This document shows, piece after piece, positions 1 to 8,504 of a stretch of DNA of 64,000 bases. The position numbers were made by a program, and so were the translations under genes. Every line of letters begins with the position of its first letter. Within the stretch, counting starts at the first letter, position 1. Under the pieces are notes generated by a model that was not told the origin of the DNA, did not search any database, and was given only the letters and a program-made list of their open reading frames with translations. This stretch comes from Seohaeicola sp024304985 (GTDB taxonomy: Bacteria > Pseudomonadota > Alphaproteobacteria > Rhodobacterales > Rhodobacteraceae). The DNA is taken from positions 1-64,000 of the forward strand of contig NZ_JARAMP010000015.1 in NCBI RefSeq assembly GCF_028802875.1. Reading direction: 5' to 3'.

Positions 1-38
1 AATGCCGGGCTGTGGTTCCGGCGTGGTCGTCTTGCCAT
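1..38 (-). CDS. IS3-family transposase OrfA, first 12 codons (partial)
   Basis: The ATG at base 38 opens a frame reading MARRPRRNHSPA. This matches the strongly conserved N-terminus of the small helix-turn-helix OrfA proteins of one IS3-family group (NHSPAFKAKVALAA type, as I remember it). AGGAGA lies six bases upstream. The gene runs off the left edge, so it is unknown whether it is intact. OrfA normally works with an OrfA-OrfB frameshift product to move the element. Confidence 0.6.
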   Translation of the reverse strand, partial: MARRPRRNHSPA

Positions 39-118
39 GGTCTTCTCCTCGCTCGCAGCATCATGCTGCCATTGCGCGGAAAATCCACTTATCCTGGCTG
101 TTCAGATTTCCGCAGCCA
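1..118 (-). mobile_element. End of an IS3-family insertion sequence (partial)
   Basis: On the minus strand the element appears to begin at base 118 with TGGCTGCGGAAATC, starting with the TG typical of IS3-family ends. It then runs through a non-coding lead and an AGGAGA ribosome site into a transposase start. The rest lies outside the window, so the second inverted repeat and the target duplication cannot be checked. The element interrupts the alpA remnant just downstream of its stop. The exact end is inferred from where alpA-like sequence stops. Confidence 0.6.
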
Positions 119-121
119 CCT

Positions 122-253
122 CTATCCCACCAGCCGCGCGCCCAGCGCCACGGGCTTAGGGAATTCGCCTTGCTGTATCCAAAGGTAAATGGTCGAGCGG
201 GAAAGCCCGGTGCGGGCTTCTACTTCAGGGCGTCGCAGGATGCGTTCTGCCAT
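122..253 (-). pseudogene. AlpA-family excisionase/regulator remnant, nonsense-truncated and IS-interrupted
   Basis: AlpA proteins are small MerR-like winged-helix regulators beside integrases in islands and prophages. The frame starts with an ATG after AAAGGA. It reads through the typical helix region (LSRSTIYLWIQQGEFPKP, then LGARLVG) and hits TAG after 43 codons, where the family has a Trp codon (VGW-R). TGG to TAG is a single transition, and the next codon AGG still gives the expected Arg. The IS3-type end follows within about 4 bp. The C-terminal third is therefore lost twice over. Confidence 0.7.
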
Positions 254-1145
254 GTCCGTTCCTTTCCGAGAGGACGCAACGGGATTGTCGTCGTCCATGT
301 CGGTAAGCGGGAATGGTCCATGTCGCAGTTGTCGCAAGTGTCGCAGCACCTTCCGGCCCGAAGTCGATTTCGTCCCATGTCATGCCGCGCACCTCGCCAG
401 AGCGGGAAGCGGTCAGGGTCAGGAATTCAAGCGCCCGCGCGGCCATCCCGTCGCGCTGGGCCAGTTCTGCCCACCAGCGCGGCACGTCGCCCAGCGCCAA
501 GGCGGGTTGATTGTCAGACTTCGCCACTTTTGCGGCCTTGGGCAAGAGTTCGGAAAGGTTGCCTTTCCAGCGCGCCGGATTGTCGCCCGTGCGGTGCCCC
601 GCCACCGTCGCCCATGACAGCACGTTTTCAATGCGCCCCCGAAGGCGTGATGCCGTTTCGGTCTTTGTCTGCCAGATCGGTTCCAGCACCTTTAGGATAT
701 GCTGCACCGTGATTTCCGAAACCAGCTTCGGTCCCAGCACCGGGCGCGCGTAGGTGTCGAGCGTCGCGCGCCATTGTTTCTTGTGCTTTTCGTTCCTGAA
801 TTCATCCAGCTTCGCGGCCAAGTAATCATCCATCGCCGCTTCAAAGGTCAGGCCCGCGCGGGCTTCGCGCCGCTCCTGCAATGGGTCGCCGCCCAGCATT
901 GCCTTGCCACGGTTTTCCAGTGCCATATGCCGCGCGGTTGCCAATGATACAGCGGGGGGGCTTCCAAGCCCTAGTTCGCACCGCTTGCCGCGAATGGTGA
1001 TACGCTGCACCCATTGCTTCGCGCCGTTCGGTTGCACGCGCAGGAACAAGCCTTGCCCGTCAAAGTGCTTGCCCGGTTCGGTCACGGTTTCCACAAAGCG
1101 GGGTGACAGTGCTTTTTGCGGTTTCCTGATGCCTTTGGTTGTCAT
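225..1145 (-). pseudogene. Tyrosine-recombinase integrase, truncated after catalytic box I
   Basis: The first 265 codons have the layout of DUF4102-type island integrases: an N-terminal arm-binding domain (LSPRFVETVTEPGKHFDGQG), a SAM-like core-binding domain (about 100-190), and the start of the catalytic domain with box I Arg248 in SRSGEVRG. After about base 351 homology stops and the frame continues as about 41 unrelated residues. Box II (HxxR) and the nucleophilic Tyr are absent, so it cannot recombine DNA. The alpA remnant follows in another frame, which suggests an internal deletion fused the 5' half of int to the region upstream of alpA. Confidence 0.85.
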
Positions 1146-1434
1146 TTGAATATCCCCCTATCTATCCCCCATCTTGACAGGGATTGATAGGGAATATGCC
1201 GGAATACACAGGACAAGGAAAGCGGAAAAAGCTTGATAAATCTTTGATTAATTTGATTGTTAGGGGACCATCTCGGAACATGCCGGAAAAGCCCTATGGC
1301 GGCCATCGTCTCCGCCACTTTACCCCCCGTATCTCGTTGTTTTCCTTGCATCGCGGGGGATCTGGCGCGATGTGCGGATGCCTCCACGGGCGGTCGCGGC
1401 CAGAGGGGGCGGTCTGCCCCCCCCCCGCGATGCG
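1146..1434. other. Intergenic region between integrase remnant and TRAP operon
   Basis: No gene is seen. Integrases of this class usually sit next to their attachment site, but I recognise no tRNA or tRNA 3' end. Two imperfect direct copies of GGAAYATGCCGGAAWA lie at 1191-1206 and 1275-1290. They could be arm-type binding sites or an unrelated repeat. Confidence 0.4.
1405..1421. terminator. GC hairpin after the TRAP permease gene
   Basis: GGGGGC, a five-base loop (GGTCT) and GCCCCC form a hairpin 14 bp beyond the TRAP permease stop on the minus strand. No T-run follows, so it is at best a weak intrinsic terminator or a 3' end stabiliser. Confidence 0.4.
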
Positions 1435-3459
1435 TCAGGCCGTCAGCTGCCTGCGCGCCCTCAGCTGTAGCCAGAGAACCGGCGCGAACAGGACTGCACC
1501 GGCGGCCATCGACGCCAGACCCGGCGCCACGAACAAGAGCGAGACAAGACCCAGATACCAGCGCTCGACCCGGCGCAGCGGGGCCAGCATGTAACCGGAA
1601 AACGCCGCCCCAAGCAGCCCGATCCCGATCATCGCCCCAGCCAGCGTGATCCCGAAATCGGACCAGGTGAAGCCCTCCGCCACCAGCAGGAGTGAGGGCG
1701 AGTAGACAAAGACGAAGGGTACCAGCGCCTTGGCGATGCCCAGCCGGAACGCTGTGTTCCCGGTCTGGAAGGGGTTCGAGCCTGCGATCCCCGCCGCCGC
1801 ATAGGCCGCAAGCGCCACCGGCGGGGTAATGTCGGCCAGCACACCGTAGTAGAAGACGAAGAAATGCGACACCAGCGGCTCGACCCCCAGTTGCGCCAGG
1901 GCCGGGGCGGCGACAGCGACGAGGATGATATAGGTTGCTGTCGTGGGGATGCCCGCGCCCATGATGATGCAGGCGCATGCGATCAGCAGCAAGGTCACGA
2001 ACAAGGTCCATTCCGTCACGGAAAAATAGGCAAAGGGCCAGATCTGGCTGATCACGGACCCAAGGTCGGTGGCGGTCTGCACGACGACATAGCCCAGCCG
2101 GAAGCCGACGCCGGTCAGCGTGACGACGCCCACGACGATGCCGACGGTGGCTGCGGCCGCGCCAACGGCCAATGTGTTGCGCGCGCCAGCCGACAGGGCC
2201 TGCACCAGATCCATGAGGGTCAGGCGGTTCATCGGATTGAGGAACCCGATCACCACGCAGGCGATGATGCCATAGACCGCAGCAAAATCCGGTGTCCGCC
2301 CGCTGAGGATGAAATAGACGAGGATGACCAGCGGCACGAGCGACATCCAGTTCTGCCGCAACACCTGCCGCGCGACGGGAAGCTCGTCCGCGCGCAGGCC
2401 GCGCAGCCCCAGCCGCTTGGCCTCGAGATGGACCATGATGAGGATGCCGAAATAGTGCAGCATCGCCGGAAACAATGCGGCCGCCAGAATGTCGCGCAGC
2501 GGCATCTCAAGATATTCCACCATGATGAAGGCGGCGGCCCCCAGAATCGGCGGAGTGATCTGACCACCGGTGGATGACGTCGCTTCGACCGCGGCGGCGA
2601 AGCGGGCAGGGTAGCCCACCTTCTTCATCGCCGGAATCGTCAGCGCGCCGGTTGTGACGGTATTCGCGATGGAAGAACCCGAGATCGTGCCCATGAACGC
2701 GCTGGAAAAGATCGCGACCTTGGCAGGGCCGCCCGCATAGCGCCCCGCAAGAACCATGGCCAGGTCAATGAACAGCTGCCCCAGACCGATGCGTGTTGCC
2801 AGCACGCCAAACAGGATGAAAAGAAATACGTATTTTGCCATGACCCCGATGGCGATGCCATAGATCCCCTGGTTGGTCATGTAGAGGTGGTTGATCAGCC
2901 CCGCCCAACTCGCTCCGCCATGCTTCAACGCGCCGGGCATCCAGGGGCCGAATATCGCAAAGACAATGAAGGCCATGCCGATCAGCGGCAGCGTCAGTCC
3001 CACCGAACGCCGTGTCGCCTCAAGCACCAGAAGAAGCAGGGCCGATCCCATGAAGACGTCGCCGGGCGACGGGTTGCCAACCCTTTGGGCCAGATCCGCC
3101 GAGGGCAGCAACGGCAGATACATCGCCGCAGCCACGCCCAGAACCGCAAGCACGATATCGACGATGGCGACACCCTCGAACCGATACCAGGCCGCAGGGG
3201 CCACCTCGGTCGTCAGGGTCTTGCGCCACGAGAACAGCAGAAAGACAAGGCCCAGCACAAAGGCCAGATGGATACCGCGATGGGTCAATTCCTGGATCAG
3301 GCCAAAGCCCGCCGCATAGAAGTGATAGACCGACATGGCCACCAGTCCGGCGGTGATCACCACGCCGATCCCGCGCCCGGTGGCGCGGAACGCCGTCTCG
3401 GGATCATACTTGCGCTCGATCTCCGCAAGTTCTTCCGGGCTGAGTGCCGTCTGTGTCAT
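1435..3459 (-). CDS. TRAP transporter fused permease (4TM + 12TM)
   Basis: At 674 residues this is the DctQ-DctM fusion typical of TAXI-type TRAP systems: a small N-terminal membrane domain followed by a 12-helix DctM-like domain that couples substrate import to an ion gradient. Family-like stretches include GTISGSSIANTVTTGAL and the mirrored GAGIPTTATYIILVAVAAPAL. It sits just downstream of the TAXI receptor on the same strand, and AGGGGA precedes the ATG. Substrate unknown; TAXI systems are often linked to C4/C5-dicarboxylates or glutamate-like compounds. Confidence 0.93.
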   Translation of the reverse strand: MTQTALSPEELAEIERKYDPETAFRATGRGIGVVITAGLVAMSVYHFYAAGFGLIQELTHRGIHLAFVLGLVFLLFSWRKTLTTEVAPAAWYRFEGVAIVDIVLAVLGVAAAMYLPLLPSADLAQRVGNPSPGDVFMGSALLLLVLEATRRSVGLTLPLIGMAFIVFAIFGPWMPGALKHGGASWAGLINHLYMTNQGIYGIAIGVMAKYVFLFILFGVLATRIGLGQLFIDLAMVLAGRYAGGPAKVAIFSSAFMGTISGSSIANTVTTGALTIPAMKKVGYPARFAAAVEATSSTGGQITPPILGAAAFIMVEYLEMPLRDILAAALFPAMLHYFGILIMVHLEAKRLGLRGLRADELPVARQVLRQNWMSLVPLVILVYFILSGRTPDFAAVYGIIACVVIGFLNPMNRLTLMDLVQALSAGARNTLAVGAAAATVGIVVGVVTLTGVGFRLGYVVVQTATDLGSVISQIWPFAYFSVTEWTLFVTLLLIACACIIMGAGIPTTATYIILVAVAAPALAQLGVEPLVSHFFVFYYGVLADITPPVALAAYAAAGIAGSNPFQTGNTAFRLGIAKALVPFVFVYSPSLLLVAEGFTWSDFGITLAGAMIGIGLLGAAFSGYMLAPLRRVERWYLGLVSLLFVAPGLASMAAGAVLFAPVLWLQLRARRQLTA

Positions 3460-3481
3460 CTGTCGTTCCCCTGAAAAATGA

Positions 3482-3514
3482 AACGGCTTGCCTTGGTCCT
3501 TCAGGCAAGCCGTT
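3482..3514. terminator. 11-bp perfect hairpin between TAXI receptor and permease
   Basis: AACGGCTTGCC and GGCAAGCCGTT flank an 11-base loop in the 68-bp gap. On the minus strand the hairpin lies just after the receptor stop and ahead of a TCATTTTT stretch. It probably lowers read-through or protects the receptor message, giving more receptor than permease. Confidence 0.6.
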
Positions 3515-3527
3515 GTCGTGCCGGTTC

Positions 3528-4538
3528 TTATTGGAGCAGACCCGCTTCCTTGTAATAGCGCTCTGCACCCGGATGCAGCGGGATGCCGATGCCGTCCAGC
3601 GCGGTTTCAATGGTGATCGACGCGCCCTTGGCGTGGCCCACATCCAGCAGCACGCGGGTCTTTTCGTTCCAAAGCGCCTTCGTGATCTGATAGATCAGTT
3701 CCTCGTCCTCGTTGGCCGAGGTGATCCACTGCGCGCCGACCGCCACAGTTGTCGTGGCGCCCACGCCTTCATAGGCATCGGCCGGAATGTCGGATTGCGC
3801 AAAGAAACCGTATTCGGCGATCAATGATTCCGCGGCTTCCCCGTCGATGGGGACCAGCTTGATATCCACGGCCGAGGCCAGTTCCACAATGGCGCCCGTC
3901 GGATAACCACCGACAAAGAAGAAGGCGTCGATCTGGCCATTGCGCAATGCGTCGCTTGCCGCGTCCGGTTTCAGCGCCTCGGCCTTGTAGTCGTCCGCGC
4001 CAAGGCCAGCCGCGGTCAGGATCAGGTTGGCATCGACATAGGTGCCCGATCCGGGTTCATCCAGGCTGACGCGCTTGCCCGCCAGATCGGCGACAGAGTT
4101 GATGCCGCTGTCGGCCAGCGCCACAAGGTGAATATGCTCGGGAAACAGCGCGGCGATGGCCCGCAGGCTTTCCGCAGGGGGCTGGCCTTCCATGGTGCCT
4201 GTGCCGGTATAGGCCCAATAGGCCACGTCCGACTGCGCGAAACCAGAGTTGCGCAGACCGGACACGATGGCATTGACGTTGTCCACGGACCCGCGCGACG
4301 ACACGGCCGACGCGATCAGGCCAGGCACGCCGCAGCTGCCGCCTTCGTCACAGGCGCGCGACCCCGGCGGGTTGGAAATCGCGTTCGCAATCACTCCGCC
4401 CACGGGATAGTAGGTAGCGGCTGTGCCGCCGGTGCCGATGGTGAAGAAACTCAGGTCCTGTGCGTGTGCGGGCAATGCCAGCGAGACTGTCAAAGACGTG
4501 ACTGCCGCCGCGGCAACAGTCTTGAACGTGGTAAACAT
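3528..4538 (-). CDS. TAXI-family TRAP transporter solute-binding protein
   Basis: Periplasmic receptor that hands its ligand to the fused permease. It has a Sec signal peptide ending LALPAHAQ (about residue 27), followed by the TAXI hallmark FFTIGTGGTAATYYPVGG. It also has a Ser/Gly-rich ligand stretch (KRVSLDEPGSGT) and a C-terminal PLHPGAERYYKE, as usual for TAXI proteins. Length 336 is normal. AAAGGAG precedes the ATG. Two extra cysteines (ACDEGGSC) in the mature N-terminal part may form a disulfide. The divergent GntR gene is the likely regulator. Confidence 0.93.
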   Translation of the reverse strand: MFTTFKTVAAAAVTSLTVSLALPAHAQDLSFFTIGTGGTAATYYPVGGVIANAISNPPGSRACDEGGSCGVPGLIASAVSSRGSVDNVNAIVSGLRNSGFAQSDVAYWAYTGTGTMEGQPPAESLRAIAALFPEHIHLVALADSGINSVADLAGKRVSLDEPGSGTYVDANLILTAAGLGADDYKAEALKPDAASDALRNGQIDAFFFVGGYPTGAIVELASAVDIKLVPIDGEAAESLIAEYGFFAQSDIPADAYEGVGATTTVAVGAQWITSANEDEELIYQITKALWNEKTRVLLDVGHAKGASITIETALDGIGIPLHPGAERYYKEAGLLQ

Positions 4539-4708
4539 GAACCATTCTCCTTTTTAAGTTGGTCATTCATGAAATCATATTACGATGCGAAATATGGATT
4601 GCTAGATGGTTTCTGGAACGCGACAGGTCGCCAGGGCATATCGCCACCGCTGACCGGATCGCGCCTGCGGCGATCAGGCAGACCCCTCTCGACGCGACAT
4701 GCGATCCG

Positions 4709-4750
4709 ATGGCGTGATCGACAAAATGGCGTGATCATCTTATGATCGCC
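4709..4750. promoter_or_regulatory. Candidate operator between TAXI operon and GntR gene
   Basis: ATGGCGTGATC occurs twice in direct orientation (4709-4719 and 4726-4736). The second copy continues into a near-palindrome in which GGCGTGATCAT pairs with ATGATCGCC. It lies 62 bp before the GntR start in the divergent intergenic region. FCD-type GntR proteins commonly bind such repeats to repress themselves and a divergent transporter. Confidence 0.45.
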
Positions 4751-4812
4751 CCGATGGGGTTATAAAGCCTGATTTCCGCACCACCCCGGAACGCTGCTCA
4801 GGAGAGGCCGCG

Positions 4813-5523
4813 ATGCAAACGCCGGTATCCAGTACAGTGACCAGTGACCTTTCTGCGAAACTGCGCCGCGATATCGTGCTTGGCGTCATCCCGCCGGGTG
4901 CGCGGCTGAACATCGAGGCGATCAAGCGCGAAAGAAAGGTATCCCATCCAACCATTCGCGAAGCCCTGGCCCACCTGGCTGGCGAGGGCTATGTGACCGC
5001 CGAGGACAACAAGGGTTTTCGCGTTCTCGCGTCATCGCTGGACGAACTTCACGATATAAGCCGCCTGCGCGCCGTGTTGGAACAGCTGGGCCTGCGCTGG
5101 TCGATTGCCAGAACCAGCACGGACTGGCGATCCAGCGTCGTCGCCGCGCATCATGCGCTCAGCGAGGCCGAGGCAGAGATGGCGCAAGACCCTGCCAACG
5201 CGGCCATTGCATGGGACGAACGCAACCGCCAATTCCATCTGGCGCTGATCGGCAATTGCGCCTCGCCGCGTCTGATCCAGACGGTGTCGACACTCTACGA
5301 CCTGACGCGCCGCTATCGTCTGATGGCCCATGCGGAAACATGTGCGGATCAGGTGGAATGGCTCCGGTGCAGCGCGGACGAACATGTGCGGTTGCGCGAT
5401 CACGCCCTTGCCGGCAATGCGGACGCGGCCTGTGCGCTGCTCGGCGGCCACATCACCACAAGCGCCGCGAAGGCTGGGTCCATCGTTTTCGCCACGCCCC
5501 ACACGCCCGAACCCGGAACATGA
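4813..5523 (+). CDS. GntR-family regulator with FCD (FadR C-terminal) domain
   Basis: The 236-residue protein has an N-terminal winged helix (LRRDIVLGVIPPGARLN, then VSHPTIREALAHLAGEGYV). A helical FCD ligand domain follows, with Asp/His positions typical of its metal or carboxylate site (HDISRLRAVLE, RNRQFHLALI, EHVRLRDHALAG). FCD regulators usually sense small organic acids. AGGAGAGG precedes the ATG. It is divergent from the TAXI-TRAP operon and is its probable regulator. Confidence 0.9.
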   Translation: MQTPVSSTVTSDLSAKLRRDIVLGVIPPGARLNIEAIKRERKVSHPTIREALAHLAGEGYVTAEDNKGFRVLASSLDELHDISRLRAVLEQLGLRWSIARTSTDWRSSVVAAHHALSEAEAEMAQDPANAAIAWDERNRQFHLALIGNCASPRLIQTVSTLYDLTRRYRLMAHAETCADQVEWLRCSADEHVRLRDHALAGNADAACALLGGHITTSAAKAGSIVFATPHTPEPGT

Positions 5524-5621
5524 AGCGGGCATGCCGGTCCTGCGATCTTGCGGAACCGAAACGATCCTAATGCGTTGTGTGATCTGTAACCGCTGCAAAG
5601 CGGTCGTATTCAAGGAGTGAC

Positions 5622-5762
5622 ATGATGCAGATGACGAAAATGGTTCTGGCCTTGCTGGCCTTCGGCACGTTGATAGCTTGCGAAACCGTTGAAGGTGCAG
5701 GGCGTGACCTGTCCTCGGCGGGTGATGCGATCACGGAAGAGTCGCAGGAAGCGCAAGAGTAA
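5622..5762 (+). CDS. Entericidin A/B-type small lipoprotein
   Basis: This 46-codon frame follows AAGGAG. It starts ATG-ATG, encodes a short hydrophobic signal (MVLALLAFGTLIAC) with a lipobox ending at Cys20, and then the short hydrophilic tail ETVEGAGRDLSSAGDAITEE. That C-ETVEGAG-D-xxAGD-I pattern is the hallmark of entericidin-like (EcnAB) lipoproteins, small envelope proteins of uncertain role outside enterobacteria. No partner gene is adjacent. It is too short for routine ORF cut-offs. Confidence 0.85.
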   Translation: MMQMTKMVLALLAFGTLIACETVEGAGRDLSSAGDAITEESQEAQE

Positions 5763-5969
5763 TTACGCCACCGCTGCGGGCCAGAGGCCGGACCCTGTGT
5801 CTGGCCGACCAAGGCACCGCAGTCCCCTGTCGGGACAAGCCATTTGCGCCGTGACAGACCAGCCGGATTTCCTCCCACCCGGCGTCCCTGACATCAGCAT
5901 CCCGCGCGATCCGCCGCCTGTCTGCGGCGGGTCGCGGTGGTATGGCCTGACCGACAGCAAGACAGGAAG

Positions 5970-5997
5970 CTCCGGCCCCGCAGGGGGCCGGAGTTTT
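5970..5997 (+). terminator. Rho-independent terminator, probably bidirectional
   Basis: CTCCGGCCCC (5970-5979) pairs with GGGGCCGGAG (5984-5993) around a 4-base loop, followed by TTTT on the plus strand. It sits just past the stop of the minus-strand decarboxylase and downstream of the entericidin gene, so it can serve both convergent transcripts. The 200 bp between entericidin and this hairpin hold nothing I recognise. Confidence 0.75.
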
Positions 5998-6005
5998 GCG
6001 TGAAA

Positions 6006-8303
6006 TCAGCTCTCTTCCGCGACGCAATCCGCGAAATAGCGGACCGTGCCATCCTCGCCCACTTCCTGCACCAGACCGTGGATGTCGGTCTCGAATCCCG
6101 GACATTCGCGGGCGAATTCCCGGTTGAACTTGAGGTAGTCCACGATCTTGCGGTTGAAGACCTCACCGGGGATCAGCAGGGGAATACCCGGCGGATAGGG
6201 CGTCACAAGGCTGGTGGTGATCCGCCCTTCCAACGCGTCGATCGGTACCCGCTGCGTGGTGCGCCGCGCAATATGGGCATAGGCATCGCTGGGCTTCATG
6301 GCAGGGGTCAGGTCGCTCAGATAGATCTCGGTCGACAGGCGCGCCACGTCATATTTGGCATATTGCCGATGCACATGCTGGCACAGATCGCGCAGGCCCA
6401 TGTTTTCATAGCGCGGATGCTTGGCACAGAATTCGGGCATGGCGCGCCACATCGGCTGGTTCTTGGCGTGATCGTCCTTGAACTGCTGCAACGCGGTCAG
6501 AAGCGTGTTCCAGCGGCCCTTGGTGATCCCGATCGTGAACATGATGAAAAAGCTGTAAAGGCCGGTCTTTTCCACGACCACACCATGCTCGACCAGATAT
6601 TTGGTCACGATGGACGCGGGGATGCCCGTCTCCTCGAACCGCCCGTCCAGATTGAGGCCGGGCGTGATGATCGTCGCCTTGATCGGGTCCAGCATGTTGA
6701 AGCCGGGAGCCATGTCGCCAAAGCCATGCCAGCTGTCCTCGCCGTCGGCGGGCTGCACGCCATCGGCATCGGTCCGCTTCAGCACCCAATCCTTGGTGTT
6801 GCCGATCCCTTCCTCGGTCAGGTCGTCCGGTCCCCAGACCTTGAACCACCAGTCGTCGTCGCCATATTCCTCATCGACCTTGCGCATGGCGCGGCGGAAA
6901 TCCAGCGACTCGACGATGCTTTCCTCGACCAGTGCCGTGCCGCCCGGCGGCTCCATCATCGCGGCCGCCACGTCGCAGCTGGCGATGATGCTGTATTGCG
7001 GGCTGGTCGAGGTGTGCATGAGGTAAGCCTCATTGAACAGGTGCCGATCCAGAGGCGTGTCCTGACTGTCCTGCACCAGAACATGGCTTGCCTGACTGAT
7101 CCCCGCCAACAGCTTGTGCAGCGATTGCGTGGCATAGGTCACCGAATGTTTCGGCCGCGCGCGCTTGCGCCCCATCGAATGGAAATTGCCATAGAACGGA
7201 TGAAAGGACGCATGCGGCAACCACGCCTCGTCGAAATGCAGGTTGTCCACATAGCCGTCCAGAAGGCCCTTGATCGTCTCGGTGTTATACAGCACCCCGT
7301 CATAGGTGGATTGGGTCAGCGTCATGATACGCGGCTTCACCGTGTCGGGATCGACCCCTTCCAGCAGCGGATTGGCGCGGATACGCGCCTTGATCGCCTC
7401 GACCTCGAAGGCGCTCTGCTGGATCGGGCCGATGATGCCCCAATGGTTGCGCGTGGGCTTCAGGAACACCGGGATCGCGCCCGTCATGATGATGCTGTGC
7501 AGGATCGACTTGTGGCAGTTGCGGTCCACCACCACGACGTCACCGGGGGCGACCGTGTGATGCCAGACCATCTTGTTCGAGGTCGATGTGCCATTGGTCA
7601 CAAAGAAACAGTGATCCGCATTGAAGATCCGCGCCGCATTGCGCTCGGACGCGCCGATGGCGCCGTTATGGTCCAGAAGCTGCCCCAGCTCCTCGACCGA
7701 ATTGCAGACATCGGCGCGCAGCATGTTCTCGCCATAGAACTGGTGATACATCTGCCCGATGGGGCTTTTCAGGAAAGCCACCCCGCCCGAATGGCCGGGG
7801 CAATGCCACGAGTATGACCCATCCTCGGCATAATCCAGCAGCGCCTTGAAGAATGGCGGCTGGATGCCCTCCAGATAGGTCTTGGCCTCACGGATGATGT
7901 GGCGCGCCACGAATTCGGGCGTATCCTCGAACATGTGGATGAAGCCGTGCAACTCGCGCAGAATGTCATTGGGCAGATGGCGGCTGGTCTTGGTCTCGCC
8001 ATAGACGTAGATCGGCACATCCTCGTTCTTCCAGCGCACCTCCTCGATGAAGTTGCGCAGGTTCACGACGGCCGGATCAAGATCAGGGCCGGGGCTGAAT
8101 TCCTCATCGTCGATGGACAGCACAAAGGCGCTGGCGCGCGACTGCTGCTGCGCGAATTTCGACAGATCGCCATAGCTGGTCACACCCAGCACCTCGAAGC
8201 CTTCCTTCTCGATCGCCTCGGCCATGGCGCGGATGCCAAGCCCGGAGGAGTTCTCAGAGCGGAAGTCTTCGTCGATGATGACGATGGGAAATCGGAATTT
8301 CAT
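6006..8303 (-). CDS. Orn/Lys/Arg decarboxylase, class III PLP (AdiA/CadA type)
   Basis: PLP-dependent decarboxylase of basic amino acids, giving agmatine, cadaverine or putrescine. The 765 residues comprise an N-terminal receiver-like wing (about 1-130), the PLP fold with Asp358 (HFDEAW) and Schiff-base Lys397 (ATQSLHKLLAGISQ), and a C-terminal domain. The start at MKFRFPIVI has AAGGAGAG upstream; a longer in-frame start adds 23 poorly conserved residues. Exact substrate is not readable. It lies downstream of the LysR gene, near a polyamine-type ABC importer, which suggests a link to polyamine metabolism. Confidence 0.9.
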   Translation of the reverse strand: MKFRFPIVIIDEDFRSENSSGLGIRAMAEAIEKEGFEVLGVTSYGDLSKFAQQQSRASAFVLSIDDEEFSPGPDLDPAVVNLRNFIEEVRWKNEDVPIYVYGETKTSRHLPNDILRELHGFIHMFEDTPEFVARHIIREAKTYLEGIQPPFFKALLDYAEDGSYSWHCPGHSGGVAFLKSPIGQMYHQFYGENMLRADVCNSVEELGQLLDHNGAIGASERNAARIFNADHCFFVTNGTSTSNKMVWHHTVAPGDVVVVDRNCHKSILHSIIMTGAIPVFLKPTRNHWGIIGPIQQSAFEVEAIKARIRANPLLEGVDPDTVKPRIMTLTQSTYDGVLYNTETIKGLLDGYVDNLHFDEAWLPHASFHPFYGNFHSMGRKRARPKHSVTYATQSLHKLLAGISQASHVLVQDSQDTPLDRHLFNEAYLMHTSTSPQYSIIASCDVAAAMMEPPGGTALVEESIVESLDFRRAMRKVDEEYGDDDWWFKVWGPDDLTEEGIGNTKDWVLKRTDADGVQPADGEDSWHGFGDMAPGFNMLDPIKATIITPGLNLDGRFEETGIPASIVTKYLVEHGVVVEKTGLYSFFIMFTIGITKGRWNTLLTALQQFKDDHAKNQPMWRAMPEFCAKHPRYENMGLRDLCQHVHRQYAKYDVARLSTEIYLSDLTPAMKPSDAYAHIARRTTQRVPIDALEGRITTSLVTPYPPGIPLLIPGEVFNRKIVDYLKFNREFARECPGFETDIHGLVQEVGEDGTVRYFADCVAEES

Positions 8304-8504
8304 GGGTCTCTCCTTGGGGGAAGGTCGGATGGGACTGGCGCAATGCAGGTGGCGTGATCCCGCCTCTGGCACCGGGACATTCTGCGACTTCGGTCTGCGC
8401 CGTTTCTTTCTGTTGCAGGCCGCCCCGTCAAGGGCGGCTGACGCATCGCCTGTATTACATCGGCGGAGAATGGACCTTGCGCCCCGCGCCCCGCGCTTGC
8501 GGCT

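Noticed and set aside
1146..1434. tRNA gene as integration site beside the integrase
   Set aside because: No cloverleaf, T-loop GTTCGANNC or CCA end could be found by eye on either strand.
1184..1594. Short plus-strand frames near the integrase upstream region
   Set aside because: Overlap the TRAP permease 3' end and lack any motif.
5689..6003. Plus-strand frame running into the terminator at 5970
   Set aside because: Overlaps the entericidin gene in another frame, reads through a terminator stem, and has no start with a ribosome site.
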